Assembly: GCA_910585745.1 (NCBI GenBank)
Contig: CAJUFM010000047.1
Coordinates: 1 to 23,956 of the forward strand
Origin: an uncultured Eubacterium sp.
GTDB lineage: Bacteria; Bacillota; Clostridia; Lachnospirales; Lachnospiraceae
Length of the DNA stretch: 23,956 bases
Direction: 5' to 3'
The notes under the pieces are model-generated. The model was not told the origin of the DNA, made no database searches, and worked only from the letters and a program-made list of their open reading frames with translations. Positions 15,750 through 23,338 of the stretch are shown piece after piece (positions within the stretch are counted from its first letter, which is position 1; each line of letters opens with the position of its first letter). The position numbers and the translations under genes were made by a program.

Positions 15750-16847
15750 TTATATTTTTCCCTGCAGGCTATATACATATGCCAGTATCTCAGCCACCAT
15801 CTGGTATAGCTCTGGTGGTATCTGGTCTCCAATTTCAACATTATAATACAACATCCTTGCCAGGGGCTTATTTTCCACAATCTCGACTTTATTGTCCCTC
15901 GCCACATCTTTAATCCTGGCAGCCAGAAAATCTGCTCCCTTTGCCAGCACCACCGGTGCCTCCCCAAGGGCTTTATCATATTTAATGGCAACTGCCAGAT
16001 GGGTTGGGTTTGTGATGACCACATCTGCTTCCGGGACACTCTGCATCATACGCCGCCTCGACGCCTCCTGCATCTTGCTCCGGATCCTTCCTTTGATCTG
16101 TGGATTCCCCTCTGTATTTTTATACTCGTCCTTAACTTCTTGTTTGGTCATCCTCATATCTTTTTTAAACTTACGTTTTTGATAATAATAATCCACTGCC
16201 GCGAGAATGAGAAAAACAATACTGATCTTGAAACCTACGTTGATCACTGTACTAACAATTAGTTCCAACGCCGGGACCAGCTCCAGCTGGTAAATATTTA
16301 CTACCAGTCCCCACTCATCCTTAAGTGAATCATACACCACATAAAACAATACGGCAAGTTTGACAATTGATTTTGCCAGGTCAAATAACTTGTCTTTTGA
16401 AAACATCCGCTTAAATCCGGATATCGGACTGATCTTGGATATTTTCGGCTTCATTGGTTTGGCAGTCGGTTTCCATTTGACCTGTGCCACATTGACAGCC
16501 ACGGCAGCGATAAGCGCCAGTGCCATGATCGGACCACAGATCAGAAGAATCTCTCTCCCCCCATATGTCAAGAGATTCATCACCCGGCCTGAATTAAAAT
16601 CATAGGCATATTCACTGATACTGTTTGAATATGTCACAAAAACCCGCACAAACCGGTCATACATATATCCCCCGAAAAATCTCAGACTGACAAACAGAAT
16701 GATAAGAAGGATCGCAACCGCCAGATCCTGGCTTTTTGCCACCTGTCCTTCTTTTCTGGCATCCTCCAGCTTTTTCGGTGTTGCGTCCTCAGTTTTCTCC
16801 CCGCCTTCTCCATCTTTGGCGAAAAACTGAAGATCATACCTCAGCAT
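15750..16847 (-). CDS. flhB: Flagellar export switch protein FlhB
   Basis: FlhB switches the export apparatus from rod/hook to filament substrates. From ATG 16847 it has 365 residues. A cytosolic start (LQFFAKDG...GEKTEDATPKKLEDARKEGQVAKS) precedes four membrane helices. The C-terminal cytosolic part contains the self-cleavage motif NPTH (residues 280-283, 15999-16010) followed by LAVAIKYD. ATG 16847 is chosen because GGAGAG lies 7 nt upstream and the protein then begins just before the conserved LQFFA. ATG 16862, with AGGTGA upstream, is a close alternative. A TTG at 16880 is less likely. It follows fliR and precedes flhA, the usual order. Confidence 0.96.
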   Translation of the reverse strand: MLRYDLQFFAKDGEGGEKTEDATPKKLEDARKEGQVAKSQDLAVAILLIILFVSLRFFGGYMYDRFVRVFVTYSNSISEYAYDFNSGRVMNLLTYGGREILLICGPIMALALIAAVAVNVAQVKWKPTAKPMKPKISKISPISGFKRMFSKDKLFDLAKSIVKLAVLFYVVYDSLKDEWGLVVNIYQLELVPALELIVSTVINVGFKISIVFLILAAVDYYYQKRKFKKDMRMTKQEVKDEYKNTEGNPQIKGRIRSKMQEASRRRMMQSVPEADVVITNPTHLAVAIKYDKALGEAPVVLAKGADFLAARIKDVARDNKVEIVENKPLARMLYYNVEIGDQIPPELYQMVAEILAYVYSLQGKI

Positions 16848-16899
16848 ATGACAGCTCTCCATCGTTTCACCTGCCCGCAAAAGTTTCTTTTAACAGCAC

Positions 16900-17673
16900 C
16901 TATTTCGGTGTAAAAGAATTGTAAATCTGTAATACAATTTCCTTCATATGGTCAAACACAAAATTTGTCACCATTGGCAGAGTGGGAAGTATAATGAGAA
17001 GAATCAGTATCCCAACCAGAACCTTCATCTGAAGTCCGACCACAAACATATTCATCTGAGGCGCTGCTCTCGTAAGGACCCCCAATACTACATTGATGAC
17101 CAGCATACAGGCAAATACCGGCAGCACGATCCGGAAACCAATCATAAAATAATTGGCCATAAAATCTACAGCTGTCTCCACCACATCCCCGCTAAATACC
17201 GCCCTTCCAATATTAAAATAACGAAAGGTATCCAATATCGCCCGAAGTACATAATGATGCATGTTGGTTACTACCATCACAAGCATAAGCAGATAAGTAT
17301 AGATATTTCCCGTTACGGAAACCTGTATACGGGTCAGCGGATCAAACATATTTGCCATCGACAGACCTATCTCGATATCCATAAGCTGTCCGGCGAAGGC
17401 CACAATATAGACACAGGCATTACACATGAATCCCAGTACCACTCCAACTAGTGATTCCTGAATAACCAGAGCCGAGTAACCTATGATCCCAGTATAATCC
17501 AGCGCCACCACCGGAACCACCTGAATTGCCACAATAGATAGAACAATACTTAGTGCCAGCTTGACCTTCATCGGAATCGTCTGATAACTAAAAATCGGCG
17601 CTGCCAGTACAAAAGAAGAAATGCGGATCAGTATGAGCAGATAAAATTCCAGATGTTCTACAGAAAAACTCAT
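16900..17673 (-). CDS. fliR: Flagellar export gate protein FliR
   Basis: FliR is a core membrane component of the flagellar type III export gate and forms the FliP-FliQ-FliR channel. The 257-residue protein starts MSFSVEHLEFYLLILIRISSF and has about six hydrophobic segments spread over most of its length. A conserved MANMFDP motif is in the middle. The last helix pair ends in FDHMKEIVLQIYNSF. An in-frame ATG 12 nt upstream exists, but it directly follows AGGCGGA with no spacing. ATG 17673 has GGAGG 5 nt upstream and is preferred. It lies about 65 nt after fliQ. Confidence 0.95.
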   Translation of the reverse strand: MSFSVEHLEFYLLILIRISSFVLAAPIFSYQTIPMKVKLALSIVLSIVAIQVVPVVALDYTGIIGYSALVIQESLVGVVLGFMCNACVYIVAFAGQLMDIEIGLSMANMFDPLTRIQVSVTGNIYTYLLMLVMVVTNMHHYVLRAILDTFRYFNIGRAVFSGDVVETAVDFMANYFMIGFRIVLPVFACMLVINVVLGVLTRAAPQMNMFVVGLQMKVLVGILILLIILPTLPMVTNFVFDHMKEIVLQIYNSFTPK

Positions 17674-17738
17674 TCCATCCTCCATTCCGCCTGTACACTG
17701 TCAGCTTCCGGCACATTGATATCTTCCATAATTCCATA

Positions 17739-18008
17739 TTATTTGACAAACACCGAAAAATTGTCACAAAGCAGTTGTAAAAACTCCACACAGTTATTCA
17801 TGATCCAGCCTCCAGTGAGAAGCAGGGTAATAAAAATAGCAAGCAGTTTCGGAACAAAAGTAAGTGTTTGTTCCTGAATCGAGGTGACAGTCTGAAAAAT
17901 ACTGATAACCAGACCTACGATCAGCGACACCAGCAAAAGCGGTGCAGCACATTTTATGATAACCCAGATCATCTGGGATGAAATGTCGATCACATCTGTT
18001 TCTGTCAT
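17739..18008 (-). CDS. fliQ: Flagellar export gate protein FliQ
   Basis: FliQ is a small two-helix membrane subunit of the FliP-FliQ-FliR export channel. The 89-residue protein has two hydrophobic segments (about 14-37 and 52-70) separated by the conserved QTVTSIQEQTLTFVPKL loop, and it is of normal length. A strong GGAGGGTGA ribosome site precedes the ATG, in a 57-nt gap after fliP. Its place between fliP and fliR is as expected for the family. Confidence 0.96.
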   Translation of the reverse strand: MTETDVIDISSQMIWVIIKCAAPLLLVSLIVGLVISIFQTVTSIQEQTLTFVPKLLAIFITLLLTGGWIMNNCVEFLQLLCDNFSVFVK

Positions 18009-18065
18009 TATCAGTCACCCTCCTTTTTTATCAGATTATCATGTCAAGCAGATGGCACACCAAAA

Positions 18066-18923
18066 CTAATAAAAAGTCTCCACAACTTGTCCTATGACAA
18101 GATTCCACCCATCTGCCAGAACAAACAAGAGAATCTTAAAGGGCATCGATATCGTAGTCGGCGGAAGCATCATCATTCCCATGGACATCAGTGTAGATGC
18201 CACTACCATGTCTATAACAATAAATGGCAGGTAGATAAGAAATCCGATGATAAATGCCGTTCTCAGCTCACTAATGATAAATGCCGGCATAAGAACCATC
18301 GTAGGCACTTCATCTTCAGAGGCCACTTCTGTATTTTTACCCTCAATATCCAAAAACAATTTGATATCGGAACGGCTGGTCTGTTTAAACATAAATTCCC
18401 GAATCGGTTTCAGCCCTTCATTCAATGCCTCTTCCTGCGTCAGTTCCCCTTTTTGAAAAGGCTGTACGCAATTGGCATTCACATTGGATATCACTGGCGA
18501 CATGATAAACATGGTAAGAAACAATGCCAGGCCAACCATTACCTGATTGGGCGGCGTTGTCTGGGTTCCCAGAGCTGAACGCACAAAATGCAGCACCACA
18601 ATGATTCTCGTAAATGAAGTCATCATAATAAGAATCGATGGTGCCAGCGCCAGCACAGTCAAAACAAGAAGCATCTGTAGGCTCGCCGACAAACTGCTGC
18701 TTCCTGCATTTGAGGTTATATTAAATTGAAAATCATCCGGATCCTCCGGATCACTCACACCTGCTGTTCCACTTCCCCCGATCTCATCCACACCTGCCTT
18801 GGAATCGACACTGCGGGGGGCGGCGTTTACAACTGCACCAGAAAAAAAGGTTAATATAACTAGTGCCAAAACCAGAGACATCCCTTTACATACAACCGAA
18901 AATAATCTCCTGTGTGTTCTCAT
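18066..18923 (-). CDS. fliP: Flagellar export gate protein FliP
   Basis: FliP forms the pentameric core of the export channel. The 285-residue protein begins with a positively charged segment and a hydrophobic stretch (about 15-35) ending VVNAAP, a likely cleavable signal peptide, as usual for FliP. An acidic linker leads to the conserved body starting near residue 75: MLLVLTVLALAPSILIMMTSFTRI, LRTAFIIGFLIYLPF and MVVASTLMSMGMMMLPP. These match the family closely. ATG 18923 is weakly supported by AAGG about 8 nt upstream; an ATG 14 codons in is an alternative but would shorten the signal peptide. It follows fliO by 21 nt. Confidence 0.96.
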   Translation of the reverse strand: MRTHRRLFSVVCKGMSLVLALVILTFFSGAVVNAAPRSVDSKAGVDEIGGSGTAGVSDPEDPDDFQFNITSNAGSSSLSASLQMLLVLTVLALAPSILIMMTSFTRIIVVLHFVRSALGTQTTPPNQVMVGLALFLTMFIMSPVISNVNANCVQPFQKGELTQEEALNEGLKPIREFMFKQTSRSDIKLFLDIEGKNTEVASEDEVPTMVLMPAFIISELRTAFIIGFLIYLPFIVIDMVVASTLMSMGMMMLPPTTISMPFKILLFVLADGWNLVIGQVVETFY

Positions 18924-18944
18924 AATACCAACCTTTTCTCTTTA

Positions 18945-19301
18945 TTATTTTTTATGTTCTTTGCTTTTCATGCGGGAAGCCACTTTCCCCATAACATCCT
19001 TAAAAGATACATTCTGTAGCATCTCCTCTTTCTCCTGAAGATCCAGTTGTTCTTCCTCAAGAGGAGCCAAAAATGTAATATTCTCCTTGGTAACACCGAT
19101 GGAATAGTATTTACTCCCCAGTCTTATGATCTGGACATACTTATTCGGTGCAATCTTGAAAGTTTCAATCACTTCAATGTTCTTTGTATAGGGCTGAATC
19201 GCTCCTGATCTGGCAATCCATTTGGTGGCATAATACGTAGCTGCTAAAACGACTATAAATATGATAATCGTAGCAAGCAGCTGCAATATGTTCGATCCCA
19301 T
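18945..19301 (-). CDS. fliO: Flagellar assembly protein FliO (FliZ of Bacillus)
   Basis: FliO helps assemble FliP into the export gate and is peripheral to the final channel. The 118-residue protein has one N-terminal membrane helix (about 5-27). A cytosolic beta-rich segment (about 42-80, including IEVIETFKIAPNKYVQIIRL and KYYSIGVTKENITFL) follows, matching FliO. The tail is charged and Lys-rich. It begins 2 nt after the cheY stop and precedes fliP, the order in which B. subtilis carries its fliZ. FliO is poorly conserved, so the call rests on pattern plus position. Confidence 0.9.
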   Translation of the reverse strand: MGSNILQLLATIIIFIVVLAATYYATKWIARSGAIQPYTKNIEVIETFKIAPNKYVQIIRLGSKYYSIGVTKENITFLAPLEEEQLDLQEKEEMLQNVSFKDVMGKVASRMKSKEHKK

Positions 19302-19303
19302 TA

Positions 19304-19666
19304 TCAGCCAATAGCCTTTTTCACAGCTTCCAGTACACGATCCGCCTGGAATGGTTTCACGATAAAGTCTTTGGCTCCGGACTGAATAGACTCAACTACC
19401 ATTGCCTGCTGACCCATTGCGGAGCACATAATAACATTAGCAGAACCATCTTCTGCCTTGATCTTTTTCAGCGCCTGAATGCCATCCATCTCCGGCATGG
19501 TGATGTCCATCATTACCAGATCCGGCTTGGTCTCATTGTACTTCTCAACTGCTTTCAGACCATTCTCAGCCTCCCCAGCTACTTCGTAGCCGTTCTTTGT
19601 TAAAATGTCTTTAATCATGACTCTCATAAATGCTGCGTCATCACATATCAAAACACTTTTTGCCAT
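19304..19666 (-). CDS. cheY: Chemotaxis response regulator CheY
   Basis: CheY carries phosphate from CheA to the motor switch. The 120-residue single receiver domain has the acidic pair Asp9/Asp10, phospho-acceptor Asp54 (VMMDITMPEMDG), switch Ser82, aromatic Phe101 and Lys104 (VKPF), all in place. It has no output domain. GGAGGAGA precedes the ATG. It lies directly after fliY, the same order as in B. subtilis, and both FliM and FliY in this window carry the N-terminal motif used for CheY-P docking. Confidence 0.97.
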   Translation of the reverse strand: MAKSVLICDDAAFMRVMIKDILTKNGYEVAGEAENGLKAVEKYNETKPDLVMMDITMPEMDGIQALKKIKAEDGSANVIMCSAMGQQAMVVESIQSGAKDFIVKPFQADRVLEAVKKAIG

Positions 19667-19685
19667 TATTAATCTCCTCCGTAAT

Positions 19686-20873
19686 TTATTCTTTGATTAT
19701 TTCAGTCACACGGATACCGAAACTTTCTTCGATAACCACGACCTCGCCTTTGGCAACAAACTTACCATTAACTAAAACGTCAATCGGTTCTCCGGCCAGC
19801 TTATCCAATTCAATGATAGTACCTGGCGAAAAATCCAATATTTCTTTGATGGCTTTGCTGGTTCTTCCCAGTTCCACCGTGACCTCCAAAGGAACATCCA
19901 TGATCAGGTCGATGTTCTCCGGAGCAATGCCATCCAGATTCTGCGCCGGCATAAAACTCTGGAACTGTGCCGGTTGTATGTTCAGATCCTGTGGCGGCAT
20001 TCCATACATCGGCATGCCTCCCATCTGCTGCGGCATACCCATCATCGGCTGCTGCATAGCAGGCTGCGGCTGAACCTGTGGCTGTGGTGCCGGCTGTGCG
20101 GCAGGCTGCGGTGCTGGTGTCGGCTGAGGTGCTGGCTGTTCTGCCGGTTCCTCCACCACTCCATCCATTGTCATTTTGAAACGCTCATATATCATACGGG
20201 CAAAATCCAAAGGATACAGCTGCATGATCTCACTGTCCACAAGGTCTCCAATTTTCATTTTAAAAGAAACCTGAACGAATAACTGACCTTCCATATCCCC
20301 CATCACATCATCCAGTGCGGTAGCCTGAAAATCAATCCGTCTAGCTGTTGGCGGGCTGATGTCAACCATCTCGTTGATCATGGACGACATAGACGTGGAA
20401 GCAGAACCCATCATCTGGTTCATCGCCTCACTGATGGCACTCAAGTGAAGCTCAGAGAGCTCACTCTCCGTATTCGTTCCGTCACCACCCATCATAAGAT
20501 CGGTAATGATCTTTACATCATGCTCTTTCAGCACGAGTACATTTTTTCCTTCCAGTCCTGCCTGATAGGAAATGTATATAAACACACACGGCGCCTCACT
20601 GTTTTCTTTCAGATCCTGAACTGTAACATAAGAAAGGCTCGGTGTAGTTATCTCCACACGGTTGTTTACCAACACAGACAACGTAGTAGCGGCAGTCCCC
20701 ATACTAATATTGGCGATCTCGCCTAACGCATCGCCTTCTTCCGGAGATAAACGCTCTTCGGAGACCGTTGCAACAGAAGAATCATTTACAACTGCATCTG
20801 CACTTTCATCCTGTCCAGCGTCTGCGCCACCAAGCAGTGCATTGATCTCTTCCTGCGATAACATTCCATCCAT
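19686..20873 (-). CDS. fliY: Flagellar motor switch phosphatase FliY
   Basis: FliY is the Gram-positive C-ring protein that combines CheY-P dephosphorylation with a FliN-type switch domain. The 395-residue protein starts with a CheY-docking motif LSQEEINALL (5-14). A CheC-like region (about 42-235) contains both active-site motifs of the form D/S-x3-E-x2-N-x22-P: Asp48, Glu52, Asn55, Pro78 and Ser145, Glu149, Asn152, Pro175. A Pro/Gln/Met-rich linker (about 241-300) is followed by the FliN/SpoA domain (about 320-392). GGAG lies 9 nt before the start. It begins 6 nt after fliM. With no cheC in the window, FliY is likely the main CheY-P phosphatase, though CheC or CheX could be encoded elsewhere. 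Confidence 0.97.
   Translation of the reverse strand: MDGMLSQEEINALLGGADAGQDESADAVVNDSSVATVSEERLSPEEGDALGEIANISMGTAATTLSVLVNNRVEITTPSLSYVTVQDLKENSEAPCVFIYISYQAGLEGKNVLVLKEHDVKIITDLMMGGDGTNTESELSELHLSAISEAMNQMMGSASTSMSSMINEMVDISPPTARRIDFQATALDDVMGDMEGQLFVQVSFKMKIGDLVDSEIMQLYPLDFARMIYERFKMTMDGVVEEPAEQPAPQPTPAPQPAAQPAPQPQVQPQPAMQQPMMGMPQQMGGMPMYGMPPQDLNIQPAQFQSFMPAQNLDGIAPENIDLIMDVPLEVTVELGRTSKAIKEILDFSPGTIIELDKLAGEPIDVLVNGKFVAKGEVVVIEESFGIRVTEIIKE
19974..20153 (-). repeat. Low-complexity Pro/Gln/Met linker repeat in fliY
   Basis: This internal segment encodes about 60 residues of the FliY linker. Its first half alternates Pro, Ala and Gln (PAPQPTPAPQPAAQPAPQPQ); its second half is rich in Met, Gly and Gln (around MMGMPQQMGG). 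DNA repeats of GGCTG-like units are visible. Such tracts vary by slippage and link the phosphatase and SpoA domains. Confidence 0.75.
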
Positions 20874-20879
20874 TGCATT

Positions 20880-21857
20880 TTACTCCTCTCTGTAAACCTT
20901 TTTTATCTTTACTGCATATGCGTCGTCATAAGCACCCGGCAATGCAGAAAATTTCTTTATGTTCCCCACATAGACATCCAGTTCATCTTCAATCTTGGTG
21001 TCCACCTTTATAATATCACCTACCTGCAAATGCATAAAGTCATTCACAGAAATCGCACTCTTACCCATAATGGCACGAACAGGAATCTGTGCCCGGTTCA
21101 GGCTGCTTTCAATGATCTCACGATAGACATCTTCATCCCTTACTTCCGCTGTAGAATACCAGTACTTTGTATTGATCTTTTCAATCACCGGCTCTACCAC
21201 AGCATATGGAATACAGATGTTAAACAACCCTTCCACATCACCAATACGAATGTTCATGGTGACAATGGATGTCATCTCATTCGGAGAAACAAACTGGGCA
21301 AACTGCGAGTTCGTCTCAATACGCTCTAACATCGGTTCCAACACCTGAACATTCTGCCAGGGTTCTACGAGCAAATTCGTACACACGACCATGATCCTCT
21401 CAATGATCGTAAGCTCAATCTCTGTAAATTCCCTCGCTTTTTCTAACGGAACCCCGCTTCCTCCAAGCATTCGATCCACTATCGTATAACCCAGACCACT
21501 CGCCATCTCGATGATAATGTTCCCCTCAAGAGGTGTAAAATTAACCACTCCAAGCAACACCGGATTAGACAGGGAATTGGAAAATTCCTGATAGGTCGCC
21601 GCCTCTGCGTGCATTACTTCAACCTGTACATTTCTTCTTAAATACACAGGCAGATTCGTGGATAACAGCCTCGCATAATGTTCAAATATAAACACCAGCG
21701 TACGCAAGTGATCTTTTGAGAATTTGGATGGTCTCGCAAAATTGTAATCCTTAACCTGACGTTCTTCTACCTCATCCAGCTCTGCAGAATCAAATTCTCC
21801 GCTGTTGAGAGCAGAAAGCAGATTATCAATCTCGCTTTGCGACAGGACATCCCCCAT
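20880..21857 (-). CDS. fliM: Flagellar motor switch protein FliM
   Basis: FliM forms the C-ring, binds CheY-P and controls rotation direction. The 325-residue protein starts MGDVLSQSEIDNLLSAL, the N-terminal CheY-P docking peptide. The middle CheC-like domain (about 45-225, including MASGLGYTIVDRMLGGSG) lacks the phosphatase residues as expected. The C-terminal SpoA domain covers about 245-320. An in-frame ATG 54 nt upstream has no good ribosome site. ATG 21857 has GAGGTGAG about 6 nt upstream and gives the standard N-terminus. A promoter and a micro-ORF lie in the 146-nt gap after fliL. Confidence 0.97.
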   Translation of the reverse strand: MGDVLSQSEIDNLLSALNSGEFDSAELDEVEERQVKDYNFARPSKFSKDHLRTLVFIFEHYARLLSTNLPVYLRRNVQVEVMHAEAATYQEFSNSLSNPVLLGVVNFTPLEGNIIIEMASGLGYTIVDRMLGGSGVPLEKAREFTEIELTIIERIMVVCTNLLVEPWQNVQVLEPMLERIETNSQFAQFVSPNEMTSIVTMNIRIGDVEGLFNICIPYAVVEPVIEKINTKYWYSTAEVRDEDVYREIIESSLNRAQIPVRAIMGKSAISVNDFMHLQVGDIIKVDTKIEDELDVYVGNIKKFSALPGAYDDAYAVKIKKVYREE

Positions 21858-21867
21858 TCTTCTCACC

Positions 21868-21939
21868 TCACTGTATAACTTCTCGTTTGTGCAGCACCTC
21901 CGTACATCCATGTTTTATGTCGTTTAGCAACTGCACCAT
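21868..21939 (-). CDS. Possible 23-codon micro-ORF in the fliM leader
   Basis: On the minus strand, ATG 21939 opens a 23-codon frame beginning MVQLLNDIKHGCTEVL and ending in Gln-TGA. The stop overlaps the GAGG of the fliM ribosome site and lies 10 nt before the fliM ATG. The start is within about two bases of the transcription start predicted from the -10 box, so translation would be leaderless or nearly so. No Shine-Dalgarno precedes it. It could be a leader peptide controlling fliM, or chance. I recognise no homologue. Confidence 0.3.
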   Translation of the reverse strand: MVQLLNDIKHGCTEVLHKREVIQ

Positions 21940-21944
21940 GTTCA

Positions 21945-21973
21945 ATTATATCATAAAACCAAAATAATATAAA
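21945..21973 (-). promoter_or_regulatory. Internal sigma-A-type promoter upstream of fliM
   Basis: The minus strand carries extended -10 TGATATAAT (hexamer 21945-21950, perfect consensus), a 17-nt spacer, and -35 TTTATA (21968-21973, 4 of 6). The stretch upstream to the fliL stop is strongly A/T-rich, like an UP element. The predicted start is 21937-21939. It would give fliM and downstream genes an entry point separate from motAB-fliL. Confidence 0.65.
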
Positions 21974-22003
21974 GCATTTTCTTTTAATTTATCACACTTT
22001 TCA

Positions 22004-22507
22004 TTACTGGAACATATATCCCGACAAAGAAAGGCGCACTACACACTTACTTCCATAAAATTCCTGGATCTTAGCCAATGCATTATCTTTAATCGCCTGC
22101 TCACTTAAAGTGGAAATGGACTGCTCTGAAATCGCTTCTTTCACATAATCGACTATGTATACATTCGCAGTCTTCACTGACTCCGAGATCTTATCGTAAT
22201 CCTCTGCCTCTTTATTGAAAGAAACTGTAATCCCATCAATGACTACATAATGAGCCTCTTTGTCCCCTTCATCCTTCAGGTTAATCGTCTGTTTTGTCTC
22301 AAAAGGGATTTCATAGGTCTCCAGATTTTCCCACTGTGTCCCCTCTTCTTCTTCCTCTGTTTCCAGATCGATCACGGTAAGTACCTTATCGGCCAGCTTA
22401 TTGGTCTTGTTCATGGCAGGAACGATAGAAAACATCATTAACGCTGTGAGAACAAGGTTAGTAACTGTAGATGCCATAATAACAATGGTAAGTATATTCT
22501 TTTTCAT
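22004..22507 (-). CDS. fliL: Flagellar basal-body protein FliL
   Basis: FliL is a stator-associated membrane protein surrounding MotAB units and boosting motor torque. The 167-residue protein has one N-terminal membrane helix (about 5-30) and an acidic linker (about 45-60, including EEEEEG). The periplasmic-side FliL domain (about 65-167) follows, with VIDGITVSFNKE and the terminal VRLSLSGYMFQ strand. Length fits the family. It lies 9 nt after motB; the stator-fliL-fliM order is seen in several clostridial operons. It is followed by a promoter rather than an immediate next gene. Confidence 0.9.
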   Translation of the reverse strand: MKKNILTIVIMASTVTNLVLTALMMFSIVPAMNKTNKLADKVLTVIDLETEEEEEGTQWENLETYEIPFETKQTINLKDEGDKEAHYVVIDGITVSFNKEAEDYDKISESVKTANVYIVDYVKEAISEQSISTLSEQAIKDNALAKIQEFYGSKCVVRLSLSGYMFQ

Positions 22508-22516
22508 GTCAGCCTC

Positions 22517-23338
22517 CTATTTATCTGTATATATCTTTATCTCCACACGACGGTTTTTCGCACGACCTTCTTCCGTATCATTGTCTGCCACCGGATCGTA
22601 CTTACTGCGCCCGGTAGATTCCATGGTTCTGGGATCCAGTCCCTTTTCATCCTTGAAATATCCAAAAACTCTGGTCGCTCGCGCCGTGGAAAGCCACATA
22701 TTGTTGGGAAAAGCCCCACCGGAAATCGGAATGTTATCGGTATGTCCTTCAATCTTGATCATATGGCTGTCATATATTTTAAGAATATCTCCAACCTTAC
22801 TCAATATACCAAGTGCCGACTTGTTGATGGTATCTGAACCGGACTCAAAAAGAATTGCACCATTCAGAGATATCTGAACAAACTGATATTGTTCATCCAT
22901 ATTGACATTTACCATATGTTCAATATTTTTCTTTTCAGCCTCCTGGGTGACTTCCTCATAAAGCGCCCGGGTTCTCTCCTCCTGCTCTTCCGCCATCTTT
23001 TTCTTGTATTTCTCTTCCTCCGACATCTCGGAAGTATCATCTTTCCTGTCCGGATCCTTGCCACTGTTTTCAAATTCATTGAAATACTGTTCCATGGATA
23101 TCTTCTGGCTGGTACCGCTGGATATAAAAGCGCCCTCACCTACCGCCTTGCCGCCTCCGTCAAAGATATCCACTCTCTCGGAAAGAGAAGTTACCAGCTG
23201 TTCATATTTATCCGCATCTACTGTAGACATGGAAAACAAAAGTACAAAGAAACAGAGTAGCAGATTCATAAGATCCGCAAAGGTATTGATCCAGCCACCG
23301 CTTATGGATTCTGGTTCTTCTGACTTTCTGCGTGCCAT
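22517..23338 (-). CDS. motB: Flagellar stator protein MotB (PomB/MotS-like)
   Basis: MotB forms the ion channel with MotA and anchors the stator to peptidoglycan. The 273-residue protein has a short basic N-terminus. Its single membrane helix has the ion-binding Asp22 (FADLMNLLLCFFVLLFSMS, about 20-38). An extracytoplasmic linker/plug with a charged Lys/Glu stretch (about 90-135) follows. The OmpA-like peptidoglycan-binding domain includes IKIEGHTDNIPISGG (about 195-208) and GRAKNRRVEIKI near the end. The helix resembles sodium-type PomB/MotS more than proton-type MotB, which is inference from pattern. Its ATG shares a base with the motA stop (TAATG), coupling the two. Confidence 0.95.
   Translation of the reverse strand: MARRKSEEPESISGGWINTFADLMNLLLCFFVLLFSMSTVDADKYEQLVTSLSERVDIFDGGGKAVGEGAFISSGTSQKISMEQYFNEFENSGKDPDRKDDTSEMSEEEKYKKKMAEEQEERTRALYEEVTQEAEKKNIEHMVNVNMDEQYQFVQISLNGAILFESGSDTINKSALGILSKVGDILKIYDSHMIKIEGHTDNIPISGGAFPNNMWLSTARATRVFGYFKDEKGLDPRTMESTGRSKYDPVADNDTEEGRAKNRRVEIKIYTDK

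Noticed and set aside
17670..17729. Nineteen-codon frame in the fliQ-fliR gap whose TGA overlaps the fliR ATG
   Set aside because: There is no convincing ribosome site, and the overlap could arise by chance from an ATGA start context. Evidence was too thin to list as a gene.
20880..21911. Longer fliM start at 21911
   Set aside because: It adds 18 residues not typical of FliM and lacks a usable ribosome site; the standard MGDVLSQSEID N-terminus has GAGGTGAG upstream.
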